Positions 1-5,396 of a stretch of DNA of 5,396 nt are shown in pieces (within the stretch, counting starts at the first letter, position 1; each line of letters opens with the position of its first letter). Where the stretch lies: positions 1 through 5,396 of the forward strand of contig JALNYD010000198.1 of the NCBI GenBank assembly GCA_023230025.1, given 5' to 3'. Position numbers and translations under genes: made by a program. Under the pieces are notes generated by a model, which ran no database searches, had not been told where the DNA came from, and saw nothing but the letters and a program-made list of their open reading frames with translations. Source of the stretch: Candidatus Cloacimonadota bacterium (GTDB taxonomy: Bacteria; Cloacimonadota; Cloacimonadia; Cloacimonadales; Cloacimonadaceae).

Positions 1-1041
1 GACCAATGTATCCTCTGGAATTATAGGGTTACGGTAACGGTATTCGCTGGCATACTCGGCATGCACTGGAATCCGCGCCATATCCTCAATAATGTATTTA
101 CCGATTAAAGCTGCATGATATGATGTTCCGCAGGCAATCAGGTGAATCTGCTTGATCTTGCGCAGCTCAAAACTGGGCAGGTTCAAGCCCCCCAACCGGG
201 CAGTACCCAGCGCCTCATTTATTCTTCCACGGAAGCCATTATCAATCGTAGTGGGCTGTTCAAAGATCTCTTTGAGCATAAAGTGTTTAAAATCACCCTT
301 TTCAATAGCGGAGATATCCCAATCTACCACGGATATCTGAGGTTTAACACTGGCTTTACCCAAGGTGGAGATCTCAAATCCATCCCTGCGCACAACGCAT
401 AGCTCACCGTCTTGCAGATAGATCACGCGCTTGGTATGGATCACAATCGCGCTAACATCACTGGCTACGAAGTGTTCATCATCAGATATTCCAATGATCA
501 AAGGGCTGCCTTTGCGAACGGCGATGAGTTTGTCTGCATTATCCCTGCTGATAACCACCAATCCATAGGTTCCTTCCACACGTTTCATGGCTTCCCGAAC
601 CGCATCTTCCAGGCTGGGTTCGCTGGTTAGAAACTGACCGATTAGATGTGCCAACACCTCGGAATCGGTATCACTGCGGAAAGTATGCCCCAATTCGATC
701 AACTGCTGTTTCAATAACTTGTAGTTCTCAATGATGCCATTATGCACAATGGCAAGGCGCTTCCCACAATCGGTATGGGGATGTGCATTCAATTCCGTCG
801 GTTCACCATGTGTAGCCCAACGGGTGTGGGCAATAGCAATGTTTCCATCGCATTTACTGGGTTCGGGCAAGCTTCGTTCCAGCTCGATGATCTTACCTTT
901 CTGTTTGTAAACCTGTAACTCCTGATCATGAATCAGGGCAGTTCCAGAGGAGTCATATCCCCTGTATTCAAGCCTTTTGAGCGCTTCAATTACGATTGGC
1001 AGGGCACTTCTATGCCCGATGTAACCCACTATTCCACACAT
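1..1041 (-). CDS. glmS: Glutamine--fructose-6-phosphate aminotransferase (isomerizing), N-terminal 347 residues, cut by window edge
   Basis: GlmS is cytoplasmic and converts fructose 6-phosphate and glutamine to glucosamine 6-phosphate and glutamate, the first committed step to UDP-GlcNAc for peptidoglycan and LPS. The frame opens with MCGIVGYIG, so Cys2 becomes the N-terminal nucleophile of a class II glutamine amidotransferase after Met removal. Further family motifs are RLEYRGYDSSG (23-33), HTRWATHG (72-79), NAHPH (85-89), HNGIIEN (100-106) and SDTDSE (123-128). The interdomain stretch HFMLKEIFEQP (253-263) follows, and the first sugar-isomerase (SIS) domain begins with ACGTSYHA (303-310). 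The family is usually about 600 residues, so roughly 260 are missing to the left, including the second SIS domain. The start is supported by GGAG seven bases upstream. The first 13 bases lie inside the end of the upstream permease-protease gene, so translation is probably coupled. No glmS ribozyme can fit there, since the upstream sequence is coding. Identification is very secure. Confidence 0.97.
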   Translation of the reverse strand, partial: MCGIVGYIGHRSALPIVIEALKRLEYRGYDSSGTALIHDQELQVYKQKGKIIELERSLPEPSKCDGNIAIAHTRWATHGEPTELNAHPHTDCGKRLAIVHNGIIENYKLLKQQLIELGHTFRSDTDSEVLAHLIGQFLTSEPSLEDAVREAMKRVEGTYGLVVISRDNADKLIAVRKGSPLIIGISDDEHFVASDVSAIVIHTKRVIYLQDGELCVVRRDGFEISTLGKASVKPQISVVDWDISAIEKGDFKHFMLKEIFEQPTTIDNGFRGRINEALGTARLGGLNLPSFELRKIKQIHLIACGTSYHAALIGKYIIEDMARIPVHAEYASEYRYRNPIIPEDTLV

Positions 1042-3035
1042 GGTTTTTCTCCGGTTGTTTTATGAAAGATATACATTGCTATACCAAACACAATCGCAGC
1101 AGGCAATGCTACCCAATAATGCAGATTATCACTATCGCTGATCAGGACTTTTATCCAGGGTTGAGTGGCAAAAGCCGTGAAAAACAGTGCCAGGCCATTG
1201 TTTAAGGCGTGAGAGAACATCGAAAGATATATGGATCCACTACGCAAAGTCAGATATCCCAAAAGCAAACCTAAAAGGAACACCGGAACAAAGCGGAAGG
1301 GATCCAGGTGGAAAGCCGCAAACAGCAGCGCAGTGATGATGATGCTGAACTTCACGCCAAACTTCTCAAAGAAGCGGGGGAACAAACCACGAAACAGCAG
1401 TTCTTCACAGATTCCAGGGGCAACAGCAACGATCAGAAAGCTTTGCCAGGTTGGTATGTCCATGTTGAATAGCCGGGTCAGGTTTTCCAGATACTGCTCC
1501 GGAAATGGATATATTGCATTAATGATCTGAGCCAAAATCGCCACCAGGATTGCTCCGGGGATAGCGATAAAGGGAATCAATGCGGCAGGTAAGAGCTTTG
1601 GAGCTTTCAAGCGCAGAACATCCCTGCTCTTCAGCTTCAACATTCTAATGATCAGAAGAACGGGCAGGGCAATAATGATAATCTGTGTCTTCAACAGACC
1701 CTGCCACAAGTCCTGAGTTTGCCAGTAACTCCCAAGATAGTAGAGCAGCAGAAGTGCAATACTGAAATACACAATGCCGTTGTAGGGACTGAAGAACGAT
1801 GCTTTATTCTTTTTAATCGCTTTGACTCCACCGCTGTCGTCATCGGAGCGGAAGAGAATACTTTCCGTCTTAAAGAGCTTGATGGTTGCCCAGATGGCAA
1901 AAACATCCAGAATCAAAGTACTGCCAATGGTAATCAGGAGATGGCTGATCTGATATTCCTCAATCATCACTGCTTTAAAGAGCAGAGCGATGTTGATCAC
2001 GGGAATCAAGGCCATCAGGTTGCTCATTTCAATAGCAGGCAAAAAACTGATCATCGCCATAATCATGGAGACCATCATCAGAGGCTGCTCATAGGTTCTG
2101 GCTTCTTTCATATTGCGGCTGAAAGTGGAGAGAGAGAGCAAGATCGCCGAAAACAGCGTAGCCAAAGGCAACATTGCTGCCAGGAGAATAAAGATGGATT
2201 TGAGGGGCAAACTGGCACCGCTCATATCCATCCCAGCCTGACTGAGCATATAACGCATGGAAAAGCTGATGCTAAAGAGATTTACCACCAGATTCAACAT
2301 TGCCAGTGTGATAATCGTCAGATACTTTCCGATCACGATTTCCAGGCGACCGACTCCAGATACCATCAAGGTCTCCAAAGTCTTGCGTTCCTTTTCTCCC
2401 GCCACCAGATCCGCGGCAACCACCGAAGCTCCGGTGAGCAGCATAATGATCATGATATATGGTAAAAACATCCCCAGGATCATACCCATCTTACGCTGAG
2501 AGCTGGCAGTATCGATCGGACGCACATCCAGGATCTCCATCACATCCGTGTGTACTCCTCGAAGTTCTAACTGCTCATGCAACAAATCATTTTTGGATTC
2601 TGCCAGCTTGTCTTTGAGCCGGGAATAAACCGTCATGCTTTGTTCATTCGCAGTATCATATTGGATATAAACCTGATAGGTAGTCAAACCACTTGCAGTT
2701 AGAGAATCACTTATTGATACTATGGCCTGGATGTCCTTGTTTTCATAAAGGGACTGAGCGTTACCGGCCGCAGGAAGAATCGTGTAATTCTCAACCTCTG
2801 CCAGCTTTTCGATGATAGCCATTGATACTGGATTCATCACGCTGTCCTGCACCGCGACACTTGCACTCTTTTTCTCCAACACTCCCGTTTGCCGCGCCAT
2901 GATGGCATTGAAGCCCACGATGAGCAGTGGGTATAGTATCACTGGCAACAGCAGAGTGGTAAAGAGAGTGCGTTTATCCCGCAAAACTTCCATTAGTTCT
3001 TTACGGTAAACGATCATTACTTTCTTAGAATTCAT
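1029..3035 (-). CDS. NatB-like ABC transporter permease fused to a CPBP (CAAX/Abi) intramembrane protease
   Basis: This is a 668-residue inner-membrane fusion protein. Residues 1-395 resemble an ABC-2/NatB permease: a hydrophobic segment at about 24-46, a probable extracytoplasmic domain at 47-185, the family motif GEKERKTLETLMVSG (213-227), and about five more hydrophobic segments (about 186-208, 233-257, 279-304, 318-350, 366-388). A charged linker (about 390-415) leads to a second membrane module with about seven hydrophobic stretches. That module carries all three CPBP protease motifs: EELLFR (E544, E545, R549), FAAFH (H576) and HALNN (H609, N613), so it is predicted to be catalytically competent. 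B. subtilis NatB is about 390 residues, so the first module is full length and the protease is an added domain. The start has GAGGTG seven bases upstream, and the first 11 bases overlap the ATPase gene. NatAB exports Na+ in Bacillus, but the substrate here, and the protease target, cannot be read from sequence. Confidence 0.93.
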   Translation of the reverse strand: MNSKKVMIVYRKELMEVLRDKRTLFTTLLLPVILYPLLIVGFNAIMARQTGVLEKKSASVAVQDSVMNPVSMAIIEKLAEVENYTILPAAGNAQSLYENKDIQAIVSISDSLTASGLTTYQVYIQYDTANEQSMTVYSRLKDKLAESKNDLLHEQLELRGVHTDVMEILDVRPIDTASSQRKMGMILGMFLPYIMIIMLLTGASVVAADLVAGEKERKTLETLMVSGVGRLEIVIGKYLTIITLAMLNLVVNLFSISFSMRYMLSQAGMDMSGASLPLKSIFILLAAMLPLATLFSAILLSLSTFSRNMKEARTYEQPLMMVSMIMAMISFLPAIEMSNLMALIPVINIALLFKAVMIEEYQISHLLITIGSTLILDVFAIWATIKLFKTESILFRSDDDSGGVKAIKKNKASFFSPYNGIVYFSIALLLLYYLGSYWQTQDLWQGLLKTQIIIIALPVLLIIRMLKLKSRDVLRLKAPKLLPAALIPFIAIPGAILVAILAQIINAIYPFPEQYLENLTRLFNMDIPTWQSFLIVAVAPGICEELLFRGLFPRFFEKFGVKFSIIITALLFAAFHLDPFRFVPVFLLGLLLGYLTLRSGSIYLSMFSHALNNGLALFFTAFATQPWIKVLISDSDNLHYWVALPAAIVFGIAMYIFHKTTGEKPCVE
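1049..1052 (-). promoter_or_regulatory. Ribosome binding site for glmS, inside the permease-protease gene
   Basis: GGAG on the minus strand lies seven bases before the glmS ATG (first base 1041). It falls within the last codons of the permease-protease gene, whose TAG stop (1029-1031) lies inside glmS. The arrangement suggests that glmS translation depends at least partly on translation of the upstream gene. Confidence 0.7.
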
Positions 3036-3792
3036 GGGCTTGCACCTCTGTTTCCAGGTTGGATCGATTCACATAGTGGATGAAGATATCGTCCAGATCA
3101 GTTTGTGAAGTAGCTTCCCGTAAGGCTTCCAATGTGCCCTCGGCCAGAATCTTACCTTTATGGATCAGCACCACCCGGTCTGCCAGGCGTTCGGCCTCAC
3201 GCATGATATGAGTGCTGAAGAGCACGCATTTCCCCCGCTCCTTGCAACTGCGGATAAAGGATACAATGTTTCTGGCAGTCAGGATGTCCAGACCGGAGGT
3301 CGGTTCATCAAAGATCATCACTGGAGGGTCATGAATGATACTGCGAACGATGGAGACCTTCTGCTTCATCCCTGTGGAAAGGAACTCGATCTTCTTATCC
3401 ATGAAGTCTTTCATGTCCAGAAGCTCTGCCATTTCATCCATTCGCCTGTTAATCTCAGCGTCTCCGATGGAATAGAGCCTGCCAAAATAGCGAATGAACT
3501 CATGCACGCGCAGACGGTTGTATAGTCCGGTATCTCCAGAGAGAAAGCCGAGATTTTCCCGCACCTTATCGGGATGAGTCCGGATATCCCAACCCTGGAT
3601 TTCCGCTGTGCCCGCACTGGGCTGAAACACGGTGGAAAGCACCCGCATCGTGGTGGTCTTCCCCGCTCCGTTCACCCCCAAAAGACAGACTATCTCGCCA
3701 TCATTGGCAATAAAAGAAGCATCGTTCACTGCATAGAACTTGCTGCCGTCCTTTTTGGGAAACTCTTTTACCAGATTCTGAACTTTGATCAT
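3025..3792 (-). CDS. NatA-like ABC transporter ATP-binding protein
   Basis: This 255-residue cytoplasmic ATPase powers the permease encoded immediately downstream. The complete nucleotide-binding fold is visible: Walker A GVNGAGKTT (39-47), signature LSTGMKQK (138-145), Walker B with D-loop VMIFDEPTSGLD (158-169), and switch histidine H195 in FSTHIM. The Q-loop is unusual: the stretch GFLSGDTGLY (82-91) has Gly86 where most ABC ATPases have glutamine. I recall NatA-type ATPases often being divergent here, so this need not mean inactivity. The length is typical for the NatA branch. AGGGAG lies six bases before the ATG, within the 14-bp gap after the GcvT-like gene. Its last codons supply the GAGGTG ribosome site of the permease, and the two reading frames overlap by 11 bp, so the pair should be made in step. 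NatA (Na+ export) is the closest named relative I recognise, but related ATPases export peptides, drugs and other substrates. Confidence 0.94.
   Translation of the reverse strand: MIKVQNLVKEFPKKDGSKFYAVNDASFIANDGEIVCLLGVNGAGKTTTMRVLSTVFQPSAGTAEIQGWDIRTHPDKVRENLGFLSGDTGLYNRLRVHEFIRYFGRLYSIGDAEINRRMDEMAELLDMKDFMDKKIEFLSTGMKQKVSIVRSIIHDPPVMIFDEPTSGLDILTARNIVSFIRSCKERGKCVLFSTHIMREAERLADRVVLIHKGKILAEGTLEALREATSQTDLDDIFIHYVNRSNLETEVQAHEF
3043..3048 (-). promoter_or_regulatory. Ribosome binding site for the permease-protease gene, inside the ATPase gene
   Basis: GAGGTG on the minus strand is read as Glu-Val codons near the end of the ATPase and lies seven bases before the permease ATG (first base 3035). 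Because the frames overlap by 11 bp, ribosomes finishing the ATPase stop just past the permease start. This is the usual arrangement for translational coupling of transporter subunits. Confidence 0.7.
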
Positions 3793-3797
3793 CCAAA

Positions 3798-3803
3798 CTC
3801 CCT
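3798..3803 (-). promoter_or_regulatory. Ribosome binding site for the NatA-like ATPase gene
   Basis: AGGGAG on the minus strand lies in the 14-bp gap between the GcvT-like stop codon (3807-3809) and the ATPase ATG (first base 3792). Spacing to the ATG is five bases. The gap is too short for a separate promoter, so the two genes are almost certainly cotranscribed. Confidence 0.75.
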
Positions 3804-3806
3804 GGA

Positions 3807-5198
3807 CTAGAGGTTTTCAATATTTTTCAAAGCCTTAGGGGCTGTTGCCGGGCAAATCCCTTCCTGAGTGATATATCCCAATACCGGGCTTCCCGTGGGC
3901 TTTGCTTCCGCATCTTCACGGTAAAACTCAACTTTGATCCTTACTGGAGTTCCGGCACTTTCCACAATGTCTTTCCCTTCGGCATCAGTATCAAACACAC
4001 TGTTATTCAACCAAACCAGACCGATTGCTGCAGTGCCATGTTCGTCATTGACATTCTTGCGTTTTGATCCGATTGCCAACCGCTGCTCAAGGCTTAGATT
4101 GGGAGAATTGATGCTGGAAGTTACGGATCCCAGACGCTGGCCGTTTAAATACACTCCACGTCCGCTGACAATTCCTTCACTGATGATGATGAACATCCGT
4201 TTGCTAACTCCTGATGAGATGGCTTTGGCCAGGGCGGCTTTGCCTGCGAAGTCTTCTTTGCTCATATCCACGGCAGCTTCAAAGAGGGGAGCATTGACCG
4301 GATTGTGATGGGGATCATATTCCTGACCCATCAGGGGCAAACCGAAGGCACCAGCGGAAATGCGGTTTTCGTCACGTCCGCCCAGACCAACCAGGAGACC
4401 GCCCAGTTCCAGAGCACGGCTAACGATCTTTTTGAAATCCTCTTCCGCTTTGGCAACCGGGATGTAACACTCCCAGCCCCAACGGTTCGTATATCCTGTA
4501 CGGCTGAAATAGTATCTGTGACCATCGATATCAATCTCATTGAAAGTGAAGAAATTCATGTTTTTCTCTGGATTACTACGGTTTTTAAGTACATCCGCAC
4601 CATATATCTCTTTAATCAGCTTATAGGAAAGCGGGCCCTGGATATCGACCTTGACAAGGGTATCCGAGATATCTTCTGCCATTACGTCTTCCCCATCCTG
4701 CTTGTTTCGCATGATCCGGTCAATATCGGCAATCAGTTGAACCTTCTCACCATGTTCTTCACCCTCTCCGGTGATGTCGTGACCCGCATTGATTACCAGA
4801 ATGAATTCTTGATCAGAAACACGCATCAGAATCATATCATCCTGAACTCCGCCTTCTTCATTCAGGAGCAAAGTATATTTGCAGGAACCGATCTTCATCT
4901 CAAGGATGTTTGCTCCCAGACTGCGATGCAATAGAGCAGCGGCATCCTTGCCCCAAAAACGCAACTGTGCCATGTGGTCAATGTTGTAAATCGCCACTTT
5001 ATTCACTGCGGCAGCTTCTTCTAATACGCTGGTCAGATAGTTGACCGCCATGTCATACTGACCGAAATTACTGCGCTTCACACTCTGCACAGGGATATTT
5101 TTCAGCTTTGCCAGCAAGGGCAGATACCAGTTCTCCTCCAAATCGTACAAATACGTTTTGCGGATTTCTGTGGGAAAATCGAAACCATAGGTCTTCAT
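3807..5198 (-). CDS. GcvT/aminomethyltransferase-family protein, long and divergent (probable folate-dependent one-carbon enzyme)
   Basis: This 463-residue, apparently cytoplasmic protein matches the glycine-cleavage T-protein fold. An N-terminal segment (1-65) precedes YNIDHMAQLRFWGKDAAALL (71-90), the counterpart of the family's SHMg..v.G.DA stretch. Then come YTLLLNEEGGVQDDMIL (108-124) with the Asp120-Asp121 pair where T-proteins have their catalytic Asp, NAG (137-139), DIQGP (185-189), RTGYTNRWGWE (233-243), GLGGRDENRISAG (271-283), and a C-terminal beta-barrel part including GSVTSSINSP (357-366). T-proteins are usually about 360-370 residues, so this one has about 90 extra: an N-terminal extension, a charged insert after residue 140 and an insert near 385-415. 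The usual GYTGE-D segment reads N-R-W here (238-240), while the following Glu243 is kept. No gcvH or gcvP gene is visible nearby. It may be a glycine-cleavage T-protein or another tetrahydrofolate-dependent demethylase of the same superfamily. The start is supported by AGGAG eight bases upstream. It is the first gene after the putative promoter. Confidence 0.85.
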   Translation of the reverse strand: MKTYGFDFPTEIRKTYLYDLEENWYLPLLAKLKNIPVQSVKRSNFGQYDMAVNYLTSVLEEAAAVNKVAIYNIDHMAQLRFWGKDAAALLHRSLGANILEMKIGSCKYTLLLNEEGGVQDDMILMRVSDQEFILVINAGHDITGEGEEHGEKVQLIADIDRIMRNKQDGEDVMAEDISDTLVKVDIQGPLSYKLIKEIYGADVLKNRSNPEKNMNFFTFNEIDIDGHRYYFSRTGYTNRWGWECYIPVAKAEEDFKKIVSRALELGGLLVGLGGRDENRISAGAFGLPLMGQEYDPHHNPVNAPLFEAAVDMSKEDFAGKAALAKAISSGVSKRMFIIISEGIVSGRGVYLNGQRLGSVTSSINSPNLSLEQRLAIGSKRKNVNDEHGTAAIGLVWLNNSVFDTDAEGKDIVESAGTPVRIKVEFYREDAEAKPTGSPVLGYITQEGICPATAPKALKNIENL

Positions 5199-5206
5199 TG
5201 TCTTGT

Positions 5207-5211
5207 CTCCT
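5207..5211 (-). promoter_or_regulatory. Ribosome binding site for the GcvT-like gene
   Basis: AGGAG on the minus strand sits eight bases before the ATG whose first base is 5198. It fixes that codon as the start and supports keeping the unusual N-terminal extension of this long T-protein relative. Confidence 0.8.
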
Positions 5212-5230
5212 AGAAATATTCTTTCTTTCC

Positions 5231-5258
5231 ACTATCTGTAATGCGCCATTTTTGTAAA
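5231..5258 (-). promoter_or_regulatory. Putative sigma70-type promoter for the four-gene operon
   Basis: Read on the minus strand, TTTACA (5253-5258) resembles a -35 box (5 of 6 matches to TTGACA). It is followed after 16 bases by GATAGT (5231-5236), which matches TATAAT at 4 of 6 positions. This would start transcription near 5224, about 25 bases before the GcvT-like start codon and just upstream of its ribosome site. The position is sensible and this is the only gap of notable size in the operon. The -10 box is weak, and the organism's promoter consensus is unknown. Confidence 0.35.
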
Positions 5259-5309
5259 GCCTTTTTTGCGCAATATTCCGAAGCCTGATTGATCAAGAAT
5301 GAAATTGAT

Positions 5310-5396
5310 TTATCCCGCTTCAATGATAATCCCATCGCTGGGATTCTTGCTATTGATATTGATCGGAGCTGCGGAAAGCTCCGTTACGATATTGAT
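5310..5396 (-). CDS. Probable 3' end of an unidentified upstream gene (28 codons visible)
   Basis: A minus-strand frame enters from the window edge and ends at a TAA, giving 28 residues that begin INIVTELSAAP and end DGIIIEAG. I do not recognise the protein. Support comes from codon texture: 24 of 28 codons begin with a purine and 15 of 28 follow the purine-any-pyrimidine pattern, as expected of real coding sequence. The direction also matches the rest of the operon. An INI tripeptide recurs 11 residues apart, reflecting a repeated GATATTGAT in the DNA. An open stretch this short can arise by chance, and a plus-strand frame over the same bases is also open, so confidence is limited. No stem-loop with a following T-run separates it from the next gene, so read-through into the operon is possible. 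Confidence 0.45.
   Translation of the reverse strand: MNIVTELSAAPININSKNPSDGIIIEAG
5328..5345. repeat. Perfect inverted repeat, 7-bp stem with 4-base loop
   Basis: AATCCCA and TGGGATT are perfect inverted copies separated by four bases. Neither strand has a T-run after the stem, so it does not look like an intrinsic terminator. It overlaps the probable 3' end of the upstream gene. Confidence 0.5.
5364..5383. repeat. Perfect inverted repeat, 7-bp GC-rich stem with 6-base loop
   Basis: CGGAGCT and AGCTCCG are perfect inverted copies around a six-base loop, only 18 bases from the neighbouring inverted repeat at 5328-5345. No T-run follows on either strand. It may be an RNA structure near the 3' end of the upstream gene, or simply coding sequence. 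Confidence 0.5.

Noticed and set aside
1042..1250. A possible glmS ribozyme/riboswitch upstream of glmS
   Set aside because: The sequence upstream of glmS is coding for the CPBP domain's C-terminus, the genes overlap by 13 bp, and I see no glmS ribozyme core.
1719..2465. A 248-codon open frame on the plus strand, rich in His, Gln, Asp and Asn
   Set aside because: It lies wholly antisense to the permease-protease gene. Its polar composition is what results from reading hydrophobic Leu/Ile codons backwards, and it has no recognisable motif.
3160..3525. A 121-codon plus-strand frame opposite the ATPase gene
   Set aside because: It is fully antisense to conserved ATPase motifs including Walker B and the signature, and shows no family resemblance.
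4305..4934. A 209-codon open frame on the plus strand
   Set aside because: It is antisense to the GcvT-like gene, whose motifs are clearly real. The plus-strand translation shows no domain, so it is taken as a shadow.
5199..5309. An intrinsic terminator between the edge gene and the GcvT-like gene
   Set aside because: There are A/T runs (for example around 5248-5268) and short GCGC copies, but no stable stem directly followed by a T-run on either strand.
5299..5396. A divergent plus-strand gene starting with a signal peptide
   Set aside because: No ribosome site precedes either ATG (5299 or 5323), although every confirmed gene here has one. Only about 7 of 32 codons follow the purine-any-pyrimidine pattern. 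It is kept as an alternative in the findings.

Overview
The window looks like part of a bacterial chromosome with one tightly packed operon, all read on the minus strand. Base composition is moderate, Shine-Dalgarno sites are clear, and genes overlap or nearly touch. Nothing visible fixes the taxon. An anaerobic Gram-negative lineage such as Cloacimonadota or another FCB-group bacterium is only a guess.

In transcription order (right to left) the layout is as follows. (1) At 5310-5396 there is a probable 3' end of an unidentified gene entering from beyond the window. (2) A gap of about 110 bp (5199-5309) holds a plausible sigma70-type promoter and a strong ribosome binding site. (3) At 3807-5198 lies a long, divergent GcvT/aminomethyltransferase-family protein, a presumed folate-dependent one-carbon enzyme. 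(4) At 3025-3792 is a NatA-like ABC transporter ATPase, 14 bp downstream. (5) At 1029-3035 is a NatB-like ABC permease fused to a CPBP (CAAX/Abi-type) intramembrane protease, overlapping the ATPase gene by 11 bp. (6) At 1-1041 are the first 347 codons of glmS, glucosamine-6-phosphate synthase, overlapping the permease-protease gene by 13 bp and running off the window.

The ATPase and the permease-protease form one transporter unit: two ATPases would energise two membrane subunits, each carrying a fused protease with all its motif residues. The 11-bp and 13-bp overlaps suggest translational coupling from the ATPase through to GlmS. GlmS makes the amino sugar precursor of peptidoglycan and lipopolysaccharide, so this links an envelope-facing transporter/protease to amino sugar supply. 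That link is inference from gene order. The most notable features are the transporter-protease fusion, its coupling to glmS, and the altered folate-domain motif of the GcvT-like protein. I see no RNA genes, CRISPR array, mobile element or convincing terminator.
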